Assembly (NCBI RefSeq): GCF_004514475.2
Contig: NZ_MYFO02000004.1
Location: 248,001-312,000 of the forward strand
DNA length: 64,000 bases
DNA from: Paenibacillus athensensis
GTDB lineage: Bacteria > Bacillota > Bacilli > Paenibacillales > NBRC-103111
Direction of reading: 5' to 3'
Numbering within the stretch: the first letter of the stretch is position 1; each line of letters begins with the position of its first letter. A program made the position numbers and the translations under genes. The notes below the pieces were generated by a model. That model worked only from the letters and a program-made list of their open reading frames with translations. It had not been told where the DNA came from and ran no database searches. Shown here piece after piece: positions 1 to 7,334 of the stretch.

Positions 1-371
1 GCCGCCGTCGACTGCTCTTCACCGGCAACCGGCCCCGGCCCTGGCGCCACGGCCGCCGCCGCTTGCGCCATTGCCGCTTCCGTATCCGGCACCGCAGCCA
101 CCGCCGCTTCACCCGGCAGCGGCAGGCCGTGCTCGCGTAGCAAGCGCTCCAGCAGGCGCATCCGCCGCTGCAGCTTGTATTGGCGGATAATGCCGAACAA
201 GCCGACAATCAGTCCGCCGAGCAGCGTCGAGGTCAGAATGACGAGAATGAGCGGCAGGCTCACATCGCCGAACAGCAGATTGACCTGCACGGCTTCGACG
301 TTGCTGACGGCGAACACCGCGGTAAGCAGGGCAAAAACAAGGGCGCAAATCAAGGTCCATTGTACTCGCAT
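1..371 (-). CDS. LapA-family membrane protein (partial, C-terminus outside window)
   Basis: The protein starts MRVQWTLICALVFALLTAVF, followed by the motif VSNVEAVQVNLLFGDVSLPL, a second hydrophobic segment (residues about 48-68) and a charged IRQYKLQRRMRLLERLL stretch. Two membrane segments split by an N-x-E-x-V-x-V-x-x-LFG linker are typical of the DUF1049/LapA family. The role of Firmicute members is unknown; proteobacterial LapA helps assemble lipopolysaccharide, which cannot apply here. I chose the ATG at 371 because AAGGAG lies nine bases upstream; an in-frame ATG at 380 would overlap that ribosome binding site. The visible tail is rich in alanine and proline and runs off the left edge. 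Confidence 0.85.
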   Translation of the reverse strand, partial: MRVQWTLICALVFALLTAVFAVSNVEAVQVNLLFGDVSLPLILVILTSTLLGGLIVGLFGIIRQYKLQRRMRLLERLLREHGLPLPGEAAVAAVPDTEAAMAQAAAAVAPGPGPVAGEEQSTA

Positions 372-394
372 CGGTGACATCTCCTTCATGGGCG

Positions 395-421
395 AAAAAG
401 CCGGACGCCGCAGCGCCCGGC
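395..421 (-). terminator. Rho-independent terminator after pepF
   Basis: On the minus strand a GC-rich stem (GCCGGGCGC paired with GGCGTCCGGC) is followed by TTTTT. It lies just after the stop of the oligoendopeptidase gene and before the start of the LapA-like gene, separating the two. Confidence 0.75.
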
Positions 422-429
422 CTTTGCTG

Positions 430-2343
430 TTATTGGGTTAACTGCTCCATCTGCTCGATCAGCGAGCCGAATACGCTCATGGCTTGCTTGATCGGCTCCG
501 GCGAAGACATATCGACGCCGGCGCGCTTGAGAATATTCAGCGAGTAGTCGCTGCCGCCGCTTTTCAGGAAGCCAAGATAGCGGTCGACGGCCGGCTGGCC
601 CTCGTCGAGAATTTGCTTGGCGAAGCTTGTCGCCGCCGAGAAGCCGGTTGCGTATTTGTACACGTAAAAGCTGTTGTAGAAATGGGGAATGCGCGCCCAT
701 TCCATCTCGATGTCCTTGTCGACGACCATCTCGTCGCCGTGATACAGCTTGTTCAGACCGTAATAAATTTCGCTGAATGCTTGCGGCGTCAGCGATTCGC
801 CGTGCTCGGCCTTGTCGTGGGTAATCATTTCGAATTCGGCAAACATCGTCTGACGGAACACGGTCGTGCGGAACTGGTCGGCGTAGTAGGTGAGCAGGTA
901 GAGCTTTTCCTTAGGATCGGTCACCCGCTTGAGCAGATAGTCCATCAGAAGCGCTTCGTTCAGCGTTGAAGCGACTTCGGCGAGGAAAATCGTGTATTGC
1001 GCATACCGATACTGCTGATTGGCGTCGGACAGGTATGAATGGATCGCATGACCCATTTCGTGCGTCAGCGTGAACATGCTGTTCAGATTGTCCTTATGGT
1101 TAAGCAGCACGTAAGGATGCGTGCCATACGCGCCCCAACTGTAAGCGCCGTTGCGTTTGTTTTTATTTTCATAGACGTCAATCCAGTGGTTGTCAAAGCC
1201 ATCCTGCAAAATCTTCAGATAATCCTCGCCGAGCGGCGCGAGGCTTTTTTTGATTTCCTCCTGCGCTTGCTGGTAGGTGATGTCCATTTTGAATTCTTCA
1301 ACGAGCGGAGCGAACAGGTCGTACATGTGCAGCTCGTCGACCTTGAGCAGCTTTTTGCGCAGCTTGAAATAGCGGTGCAGCAGCGGCAGCGACTCGTGAA
1401 TGGTCGCGATCAGGTTCGTGTACACTTCTTTGTTGATGTTGTCGCCGAACAGCGACATCTCCAGCACCGACGGGTAGCTGCGCGCCTTGGCGTAAAAAAT
1501 GTTTTTGTTGATGTTGGCGCTGAGCGTGGCGGCGATCGTATTTTTTTGACTCGCGTATGTAGAATAGACGGCTTCGAAAGCGCCTTTGCGCACGTCGCGG
1601 TTGCGGCTTTCGAGGAACTGGATGTAGCTGCCGTGGGTCAGGGGCGCGTCCTCGCCGTTTTCGTTTTTGACGTTCGGGAATTTCAGGTCGGCGTTGTTGA
1701 GCATGCCGTAAATCGTGTTCGGAGCGACGGCCATGTTGCCGGCTTGAGCCAGCAGCGCTTCCTGCTCCTTGCCCAGCGTATGCGGCTTCTGGCGGATCAT
1801 TTCCTCCAGCGTATCCTTATAGAACGCAAGCGTCGGCTCGTTCACCAGCTTGTGAAGCTGCTCTTCGCTCAGGCTCAAAATTTCCGGGGAAATGAAGGAG
1901 AGCGCTTCGCTGACCTCGACGCTGATTTTTTTTGCTTTATCGGATAAGGCCTGGTATTCGGATTCTGCGGTGTCTTCATGGTGCTTCATGTTAGCGTACA
2001 CATACAGACGTTCGGCGTGGAGCGAAATTTCGTCCTCCAGCTCAAAGCACGCTTTCACCTGCGCGGGGTCGCCAAGCTTGCCCTGGAAGGCGCTGATGCG
2101 GCCCAGGGAATCCTTGACCTGCTGATATTCCTGATCCCAAGCCTGCTGATTGGGGAACAAATCCTCCAGATTCCAGCGATGCTCGGCCGGTACTTGCTTG
2201 CGTTCGAGTACTTGTTGATTCATCGGAGCCCTCCTGATCTTCGTTTGAGATTGGGGTTTAGCTGCTTGCTTCGCTTGCGAATCGGCCGCGGGCAGCCCGC
2301 CTGCCAGCAGACTGAGCGCGGCAGCTACCTGTATCCAGCGCAT
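430..2343 (-). CDS. pepF: Oligoendopeptidase F (M3 family zinc metallopeptidase)
   Basis: M3B oligopeptidase that cleaves short peptides of roughly 6-20 residues. The zinc site is HEMGHAIHSYLS, with a downstream glutamate region in FLAEVASTLNEALLMDYLL. The N-terminal signature VPAEHRWNLEDLFPN is characteristic of PepF. The ATG at 2343 gives a form beginning MRWIQVAAALSLLAGGLPAA, which resembles a Sec signal peptide and has GGGAG ten bases upstream. A second in-frame ATG at 2223 has a stronger site (AGGAGGG) and gives a cytoplasmic protein of 597 residues, the usual family length. Both could be used. A good promoter lies at 2420-2448. The enzyme identity is secure; the start and the location are not. 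Confidence 0.92.
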   Translation of the reverse strand: MRWIQVAAALSLLAGGLPAADSQAKQAAKPQSQTKIRRAPMNQQVLERKQVPAEHRWNLEDLFPNQQAWDQEYQQVKDSLGRISAFQGKLGDPAQVKACFELEDEISLHAERLYVYANMKHHEDTAESEYQALSDKAKKISVEVSEALSFISPEILSLSEEQLHKLVNEPTLAFYKDTLEEMIRQKPHTLGKEQEALLAQAGNMAVAPNTIYGMLNNADLKFPNVKNENGEDAPLTHGSYIQFLESRNRDVRKGAFEAVYSTYASQKNTIAATLSANINKNIFYAKARSYPSVLEMSLFGDNINKEVYTNLIATIHESLPLLHRYFKLRKKLLKVDELHMYDLFAPLVEEFKMDITYQQAQEEIKKSLAPLGEDYLKILQDGFDNHWIDVYENKNKRNGAYSWGAYGTHPYVLLNHKDNLNSMFTLTHEMGHAIHSYLSDANQQYRYAQYTIFLAEVASTLNEALLMDYLLKRVTDPKEKLYLLTYYADQFRTTVFRQTMFAEFEMITHDKAEHGESLTPQAFSEIYYGLNKLYHGDEMVVDKDIEMEWARIPHFYNSFYVYKYATGFSAATSFAKQILDEGQPAVDRYLGFLKSGGSDYSLNILKRAGVDMSSPEPIKQAMSVFGSLIEQMEQLTQ

Positions 2344-2419
2344 GACGGTCACACTCCCGGTAGTTTGCCATCCAAATGATGGGTTTCACCTAGTATGACC
2401 GCTTCATTCTTCATTTATG

Positions 2420-2448
2420 ATTATAAGAAAAAGCTGGAAGGAAGTAAA
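2420..2448 (-). promoter_or_regulatory. Sigma-A type promoter of pepF
   Basis: On the minus strand TTTACT (-35) is followed by a 17-base spacer and a perfect TATAAT (-10). Transcription would begin near 2413, about 70 bases before the longer pepF start. Confidence 0.6.
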
Positions 2449-2449
2449 T

Positions 2450-2632
2450 TTACTTGCCCAGTCCGAAAAAACTCATCACGATCAGCACAAACGACATCGT
2501 CACCATCACAAGAGCAAGAATCGCCAGATAGCGTTTCATCGGCGGAGCGATGGAATCCCGCTTGAGAATCAAGATCAGGGCCAGACAAAAGGAAACGATA
2601 ATAAACGTTAAAATAGTACCGGACTCCGTCAT
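2450..2632 (-). CDS. Small membrane protein, 60 aa, unknown function
   Basis: The product begins MTESGTILTFIIVSFCLALI and ends FVLIVMSFFGLGK. It has two hydrophobic helices (about residues 6-23 and 36-57) joined by a charged loop, LKRDSIAPPMKRY. The start has GGTGG a few bases upstream. Its 3' end abuts the pepF promoter. I do not recognise a family; the hairpin topology is the only structural statement I can support. Confidence 0.65.
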   Translation of the reverse strand: MTESGTILTFIIVSFCLALILILKRDSIAPPMKRYLAILALVMVTMSFVLIVMSFFGLGK

Positions 2633-2738
2633 AAACGACCACCTGCCGCGTTGAAGTAAGGAAGGGAGGAAACTTTTTCCTTCCGCCTATCCCTATGATA
2701 TGTTCGCGGTCGACGGCGAAATTCCTGCCGGCTGCGTT

Positions 2739-3578
2739 TCAGCCCGCATGCGGCATCGAGGAGCCGCCAGGTCCGCCTTCTGCGTCCAGCTTGACGAGCG
2801 TGAGCCGGCCGCCTTCGTCGCGGATGACCGTGTAGCGGTCGTCTGGACAAATGCGCGCTTCTTCGCTCAGCTCCTGCGGCAAGGTCAGCTCGCCGCGCGC
2901 GCCGACGCGCACAAGGTAGCCGGCGCTGCGGCTCCATTTGCCTGCGGCCAGCACCGCAAACGTCAGCAGGGCGATCAGCAGCCATTTGGCGGAGGGATGC
3001 GCGCCCAGCCAGGAGCCGAGCAGCGGCTCGGCCGCGAGCATTTTGCCGGCGGTGAATGCCAGCACGCCGGCTCCGGCGTAGATCAGCGCGGGGCGTCGTT
3101 CGAGCAGCCGGGCGAACAGTCCGCTGCCCCAGACGACCAGCGGCACGCTGATGGCGAGGCCCGCGGCGACGAGCGCGAAGCTGCCGTGCGCGGCTCCGGC
3201 GACAGCGATCACGTTGTCGAAGCCCATGACGGCGTCGGCGACGATGATCGTGCGGATCGCTGCGCCGAGTCCGGCGACGCTGTGAACGGCCGGCCCGCTC
3301 TTGCGCTCGGCGAGCAGCCGGTAGGCGATCCAGAGCAGCGCCAGCCCGCCGGCCAGCAGCAGGCCGGGCAGCTTGAGCAGCAGCGAGACGCCCAGCGTCG
3401 CGATGACGCGGATCAGCACTGCGCCGGCGGTGCCCCACCAGATGACCCGGCGGCGCTCCGCGGGGGGCAGCTTGCTGGCGGCGATGCCGATGACCAGCGC
3501 ATTATCGCCGGCGAGCACCAGATCGATGACGATGACGCCGAGCAGCGCTGCGAGAAATTCGGGTGACAACCCTTCCAT
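2739..3578 (-). CDS. TerC-family integral membrane protein (YjbE/YkoY type), probable Mn2+ exporter
   Basis: About 279 residues with seven or more hydrophobic segments. Family signatures are VIVIDLVLAGDNALVIG near the N-terminus and IIVADAVMGFDNVIAVAG mid-protein, whose acidic D-x(7)-DN residues are typical of TerC/YjbE/YkoY proteins. Bacillus relatives export manganese and metallate exoenzymes. The start is the ATG at 3578 with AGGAG ten bases upstream; a GTG at 3587 would touch the Shine-Dalgarno. The leader carries a yybP-ykoY manganese riboswitch, which strongly supports a manganese role. A soluble tail of about 60 residues follows the last helix. Confidence 0.93.
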   Translation of the reverse strand: MEGLSPEFLAALLGVIVIDLVLAGDNALVIGIAASKLPPAERRRVIWWGTAGAVLIRVIATLGVSLLLKLPGLLLAGGLALLWIAYRLLAERKSGPAVHSVAGLGAAIRTIIVADAVMGFDNVIAVAGAAHGSFALVAAGLAISVPLVVWGSGLFARLLERRPALIYAGAGVLAFTAGKMLAAEPLLGSWLGAHPSAKWLLIALLTFAVLAAGKWSRSAGYLVRVGARGELTLPQELSEEARICPDDRYTVIRDEGGRLTLVKLDAEGGPGGSSMPHAG

Positions 3579-3653
3579 GTTGACCACGCTCCTTTTTTTC
3601 GATGGGATGCTTGAACAGCCTCACACCTGCTGCGGCGAAGGCTCTTTTCCATC

Positions 3654-3790
3654 AAAAAAGACCTTCGCCGACAGATCGGCAAAGGTCTTGCTAACAACGC
3701 GTGCGTTGCCAATAAAGCCGGGGGCGGTGCGGCCCCGAATTGACGACTTTACTGTATCAGCTACTCCCCTTTGGAGTGACAGGTATGAAC
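3654..3790 (-). promoter_or_regulatory. yybP-ykoY manganese riboswitch with intrinsic terminator
   Basis: The minus-strand leader shows the conserved blocks in order: AAAGGGGAGTAGC, GTCGTCA, GGCTTTATTGGCAACGC, then GCAAGACCTTTGCC. The last block also forms one side of a 14-bp stem (AAGACCTTTGCCGA with TCGGCGAAGGTCTT) followed by TTTTTT, so aptamer folding and termination compete for the same strand. The family turns transcription on when Mn2+ binds. The terminator is at about 3654-3689 and the aptamer at about 3680-3788. Confidence 0.92.
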
Positions 3791-3800
3791 TTATAAGGTC

Positions 3801-3830
3801 ATTATAAGGAGCGGACAAGCGGCGAGTCAA
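3801..3830 (-). promoter_or_regulatory. Promoter of the riboswitch/TerC transcript
   Basis: Minus strand TTGACT, 18-base spacer, TATAAT. Initiation near 3794 places the whole aptamer in the leader. Confidence 0.7.
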
Positions 3831-3851
3831 GCGCCAAAGGGCGGCTGCGGC

Positions 3852-4085
3852 TCACACCTCGGCAAAAGCGTTCATGATCGCTTCCCATTCCTGCTCGTTG
3901 CCCTCGAAATTCGACTTGGGAAAGCGTTCGTGGGCCCAGTGCATCATGGCCGGCCGGCCGACAAACGTATACGATTCCTCGCCCCACTGGTCGGAAATCT
4001 CGGTCAGGACGATTTTCGTGCCGTGAACCTCCACGTTCATCATGTTCCATTTGTCCTTTTTGTAGATCGTATGTTTTTTGATCAT
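3852..4085 (-). CDS. Hypothetical protein, 77 aa
   Basis: The product begins MIKKHTIYKKDKWNMMNVEV and ends in a tryptophan- and acid-rich segment (FEGNEQEWEAIMNAFAEV). It has no membrane segment or signal peptide and looks like a small soluble alpha/beta protein. The ATG at 4085 has GGGGGT nine bases upstream. Codon use resembles the neighbours. I recognise no family. It converges on no obvious operon partner. Confidence 0.6.
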   Translation of the reverse strand: MIKKHTIYKKDKWNMMNVEVHGTKIVLTEISDQWGEESYTFVGRPAMMHWAHERFPKSNFEGNEQEWEAIMNAFAEV

Positions 4086-4171
4086 GGCGGTTGTACCCCC
4101 AAAGCGAAATAAGTTGAAGCCATCATACCGCAACGCGCCGGGGAAAGCAAACAAAAGGGCAGGAAGGGCTA

Positions 4172-4200
4172 TTGCCAATTTGGAAATCCGGTGGTAAAAT
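4172..4200 (+). promoter_or_regulatory. Promoter of the methyltransferase gene
   Basis: TTGCCA, exactly 17 bases, TAAAAT, about 100 bases before the ATG at 4304. Confidence 0.6.
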
Positions 4201-4303
4201 TCCTTCAATCCTTTCCCGAGGGGAGAGAGCCTTGAGGCGGCGTGCAGACGAGTTGAGCCGGTTGAGGCAAGTGGAGATCAGACGAGACGAGGAGAGATGA
4301 GAC

Positions 4304-5020
4304 ATGCAAGAGAGCAGGTTTTATGAACAGATCGGCGTTGCGATGACGTCAAGATCGTATGAGGAGTACGTGCGGATGTTTAGCCTGGACGGCGGGCTTG
4401 CTGCCGGGAGCCGGGTGCTCGACGTGGCCGGAGGCGCAGCGTCGTTTACAGCCGATGCGCAGCGGCGGGGCTTGCGGGCCGAAGCGGCCGATCCGCTGTA
4501 TGCGATGACGCCGGAAGCGATCGAACGGCACGGCCGGGACGAAATCGAAGCGGTGGCGGCCAAGATGGATAAGCTGCGCGGGGTATACAATTGGGAGTAT
4601 TACGGTTCGGTAGAGCGTCACAAGGCCGGACGGGTGGCGAGTCTGGAGCAATTTCTCGGCCATTACCGCAGCGGGGATGCTTCGGGAACGTACAGTGCCG
4701 CGGCGCTGCCGGACTTGCCTTACGAGGCGGGACGGTTCGATCATGTGTTTTGCAGCCATTTCCTGTTTCTGTATGAGCAGCAATTCGATTATGCCTTTCA
4801 TGAAGCGGCATTGCGCGAGCTGCTGCGCGTATGCAAGCCGGGAGGCGAGGTGCGCGTCTATCCGCTGCTGAATTTCCGTACCGAGGAGTACAGCCGGATG
4901 GAGGAGCTGCTTGCCATGCTACGCGCATCGGGAGCCGAAGCGGAGCGCAGACGGGCGCAATTGCCTTTTTTGCCAAATTCGGAATTTTACCTGTATATTC
5001 GCAAACAAAACGAGAAATAA
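4304..5020 (+). CDS. Class I SAM-dependent methyltransferase
   Basis: A 238-residue protein with the SAM-binding motif I VLDVAGGAASFTA (residues about 38-50), an acidic residue at the end of strand 2 (AEAADP), and a post-III motif LLRVCKPGGEVRVYPLL. These define a Rossmann-fold class I methyltransferase. A long insert (about residues 75-130) between the SAM fold elements holds several Tyr/Trp and may shape the substrate pocket; the substrate cannot be named. GGAG lies nine bases before the start. It appears monocistronic and is followed by the separately promoted csp gene. Confidence 0.85.
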   Translation: MQESRFYEQIGVAMTSRSYEEYVRMFSLDGGLAAGSRVLDVAGGAASFTADAQRRGLRAEAADPLYAMTPEAIERHGRDEIEAVAAKMDKLRGVYNWEYYGSVERHKAGRVASLEQFLGHYRSGDASGTYSAAALPDLPYEAGRFDHVFCSHFLFLYEQQFDYAFHEAALRELLRVCKPGGEVRVYPLLNFRTEEYSRMEELLAMLRASGAEAERRRAQLPFLPNSEFYLYIRKQNEK

Positions 5021-5051
5021 TGAAATTCGTTAACGCCTTTGAATTTGCGAG

Positions 5052-5080
5052 TTGATTTATGCAGACAAAGGTGATATACT
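5052..5080 (+). promoter_or_regulatory. Promoter of the cold shock gene
   Basis: TTGATT, 17-base spacer, TATACT. A leader of about 40 bases ends in the strong ribosome binding site TAGGAGG. Confidence 0.7.
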
Positions 5081-5126
5081 TTTGGTATTCGTCATAGATG
5101 GCGATATTTTTAGGAGGTTGTTTACA

Positions 5127-5324
5127 GTGAAAGGCACAGTGAAATGGTTTAATGCAGAAAAAGGCTACGGCTTCATTTCCGTTGAAGGCGGCGAAGACGT
5201 ATTCGTACACTTCTCGGCAATCCAAGGCGATGGCTTCAAAACTTTGGAGGAAAACCAAACGGTTGAGTTCGAAATCACGGATGGTAACCGCGGTCCTCAA
5301 GCATCAAACGTTGTAAAACTCTAA
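5127..5324 (+). CDS. Cold shock protein (CspA/CspB family)
   Basis: A 65-residue single OB-fold protein. The nucleic acid binding motifs RNP1 (KGYGFISV) and RNP2 (VFVHFSAI) are intact and the opening [17 protein letters not shown] is canonical. Family members bind single-stranded RNA and DNA and melt RNA structure during cold shock and normal growth. The start is GTG, eight bases after AGGAGG. It is a single-gene unit with its own promoter and terminator. Several csp paralogues are usual in such genomes, so I give no specific letter. Confidence 0.97.
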   Translation: MKGTVKWFNAEKGYGFISVEGGEDVFVHFSAIQGDGFKTLEENQTVEFEITDGNRGPQASNVVKL

Positions 5325-5392
5325 TAGCTAACATTACCTTATAAGATCAAGGGATTTCCCACTTATAAATAGTGTCAAGCGTACAGAAAAAC

Positions 5393-5427
5393 AAAGACAG
5401 TTACCGTCAACGGGGCTGTCTTTTTTT
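5393..5427 (+). terminator. Terminator after the cold shock gene
   Basis: Stem AAAGACAG / CTGTCTTT with a 15-base apical part, followed by a run of T. Confidence 0.85.
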
Positions 5428-5773
5428 GGCGTTACGGCGAACTTTGCTGAAAAATGTAAGGACGGGCTTCCGGCCAAGCTTTCGTTGAGGAGCGGGGCGC
5501 TGCGCTCGGGGTGCGAAAAATCAGCTTCCAATGTATGTGCTTTCATAAAGAAAGGCAATCGTATATAATGAAAAGAATGCAGTCCAGCGAAGCGTTTTCT
5601 TGCTATGAAACGGATAGCAGCCTGACGGGGCAGGGTCGTTTGTAAAAAAATCAAATCAGCCTCTTGAACCTGACGTAACGTTATGTTTTATAGTGATTGC
5701 AGCAGCAGAAGAAAAACGATCGGGCTTCGGCCCCTAATTGCACCCATCATTTCAATATTGGAGGAAAACGAAC
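5428..5773 (+). other. Intergenic region with weak promoter-like elements
   Basis: No coding sequence is supported in this stretch of about 345 bases. TATAAT at 5564-5569 has TTTCAT 17 bases upstream. A second pair (TTGAAC at 5664-5669, TATAGT at 5689-5694, 19-base spacer) encloses the near-palindrome ACGTAACGTTATGT. Either could drive the downstream reductase-like gene. Confidence 0.35.
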
Positions 5774-6343
5774 ATGAGAAAACTCGTATTATTCATGCAT
5801 GTGTCGCTGGACGGGTATGCGTCAGATTCAAACGGAGGACTGGGCTGGATTCCGTACAACGAGGAGTTAGAGAAATATGCCGAAGAGGTTGTGGCCGAAG
5901 TCGGCTCTCCCGTTTACGGGCGTACGACGTACCGCATGATGGAAAATTACTGGCCCGAAGTGCTGAAGAATCCGGATGAATCGAAGCACGCTTTGGAGCA
6001 CGCCGCATGGCTGCAGGAAGTGCAAAAAATCGTCATTTCCAGCACAATGGACGAGCCGGAATGGAACAATACGCTGCTGATCAAGGACAATGTTGCCGAG
6101 CAAATTCAAGCGCTCAAGGAGCAGCCTGGTAAAAATCTCGTTATTTTCGGCAGCCCGGGAGCTGCAAAGACGCTGCTGGACCTTGGTCTGATCGATGAAT
6201 TCCTGCTGACTATTTGTCCGGTTGTGCTTGGCAGCGGGAAGACGGTATTCGAAGCAGGGGGCGAGAAAATCAAGCTCAAGCTGCTGTCCAGCCGCACGTT
6301 CCAGTCGGGCATTATCGCCACTCGCTATGAGGTTGAGAAATAA
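5774..6343 (+). CDS. Dihydrofolate reductase family protein (RibD C-terminal-like)
   Basis: A 189-residue protein beginning MRKLVLFMHVSLDGYASDSN, the usual opening of the RibD-C/YwjB/YyaP branch of the DHFR fold. The nucleotide-binding regions VYGRTTYRMM and VIFGSPGAAKTLLDLGLIDE and the C-terminal PVVLGSGKTVFEAGG are visible. The fold binds NAD(P)H, but these stand-alone proteins are seldom assigned a substrate, and the deaminase half of RibD is absent. GGAGG precedes the ATG by ten bases. A terminator follows, so it is probably a single-gene unit. Confidence 0.88.
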   Translation: MRKLVLFMHVSLDGYASDSNGGLGWIPYNEELEKYAEEVVAEVGSPVYGRTTYRMMENYWPEVLKNPDESKHALEHAAWLQEVQKIVISSTMDEPEWNNTLLIKDNVAEQIQALKEQPGKNLVIFGSPGAAKTLLDLGLIDEFLLTICPVVLGSGKTVFEAGGEKIKLKLLSSRTFQSGIIATRYEVEK

Positions 6344-6433
6344 CCGCGTCCTGCGCGCCATACGCCATATAAGAAGCTCCGCTTGATCAGGCATCCTGCT
6401 TTGACGCAGGGGCCTGCCGGAGCAAAGATCAAG

Positions 6434-6459
6434 CCTGTCGTCGAAACGACAGGTTTTTT
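6434..6459 (+). terminator. Terminator after the DHFR-like gene
   Basis: CCTGTCGT-CGAA-ACGACAGG stem-loop followed by TTTTTT. Confidence 0.85.
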
Positions 6460-6576
6460 CGTGTGGGCCACAATCAGAGCGGTTGAGCGGTAAGGGAGTG
6501 CTGGAAATGGCACCCCCCGGCCGATCACGCCGCAGGATGAACGCGCGAGGTCTGCCCGTGCGGGCTGGCGCTGCGG

Positions 6577-7200
6577 TCAGCCGGCGGGCGGGAACAGGCC
6601 GTGCCACAGCAGCCCGATGATGTGTTCGGCCGCTTCCTGCGGCGAGCGGAACAGCGGCGCCCCTTCGGCATCGCGGGAGTGGCCGGTCATCAGCAGGGCG
6701 ACAAAAGCGCGCGCCGTCATGCGCGGCTGCACGGGGCCGATCTCGCCGTCGCCGGCAGCTTGCGAGAACGCGGCTTCCAGCGCGTCGAAGATGCCCTGCT
6801 CGGCTCGCCGCATCAGCGCCATCTGCTCGGCGGACATCGTCGATTCCAGCTTGCGCATGAAGGAATGCAGGTCGAAGTCGATGGCTCGCAGGTGCGCTAC
6901 GGCAATGTCGAGCAGGCGCTCGCGCAGAGGCCGGGGCTCGCTCAAGCGGGCCTGGGTAATCCGGGCGACGCTTTCCATCATTTGCACCATTGCAGCGGTT
7001 AGCAGCTCGGCCTTGGAGGGATAGTAGTAATAGACGGAGGCTTTGGTTACGCCGCTTTCGCGCGCGATGTCGTCCATTGAAACAGCTTCATAGCCGCGCT
7101 GTAAAAACATCGGGATCGCGGCCCGGATAATCGATTGCTGGACGTTAGGAGCCCCCGGTTTGGAGCGGGGGCGGCCAGGTGACTTGGGTGATTGGGTCAT
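6577..7200 (-). CDS. TetR/AcrR family regulator
   Basis: A 207-residue protein with an N-terminal HTH (residues about 22-68), including DIARESGVTKASVYYYYPSK, the typical TetR recognition helix region. The C-terminal half is helical with no named ligand domain. It is transcribed away from an MMPL exporter with about 134 bases between the two starts, the common layout for a local efflux repressor. A partial palindrome lies in the spacer of the exporter promoter. Confidence 0.93.
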   Translation of the reverse strand: MTQSPKSPGRPRSKPGAPNVQQSIIRAAIPMFLQRGYEAVSMDDIARESGVTKASVYYYYPSKAELLTAAMVQMMESVARITQARLSEPRPLRERLLDIAVAHLRAIDFDLHSFMRKLESTMSAEQMALMRRAEQGIFDALEAAFSQAAGDGEIGPVQPRMTARAFVALLMTGHSRDAEGAPLFRSPQEAAEHIIGLLWHGLFPPAG

Positions 7201-7261
7201 GGGTGCTCATCCTTTTGTATAAGGTTTAGAGAAAATTTTATACAGAGGTTGTACAAAACAC

Positions 7262-7291
7262 TTGATTAATTAACCGACTGGTATATATAAT
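7262..7291 (+). promoter_or_regulatory. Promoter of the MMPL exporter with candidate TetR operator
   Basis: TTGATT (7262-7267), 18-base spacer, perfect TATAAT (7286-7291). The spacer contains ACCGACTGGT (7273-7282), an ACC-N4-GGT dyad of the kind bound by TetR proteins. A repressor there would block RNA polymerase. The promoter is clear; assigning the operator to the adjacent TetR is inference. Confidence 0.6.
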
Positions 7292-7334
7292 TATAGCATG
7301 TTCCTCATTATTCATGAAGGGTGAGTTTTCGCGT

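Noticed and set aside
1039-1947. 302-codon plus-strand frame opposite pepF
   Set aside because: It is the antisense frame of a secure M3 peptidase gene, with Val/Phe/Arg-rich translation, no ribosome site and no domain.
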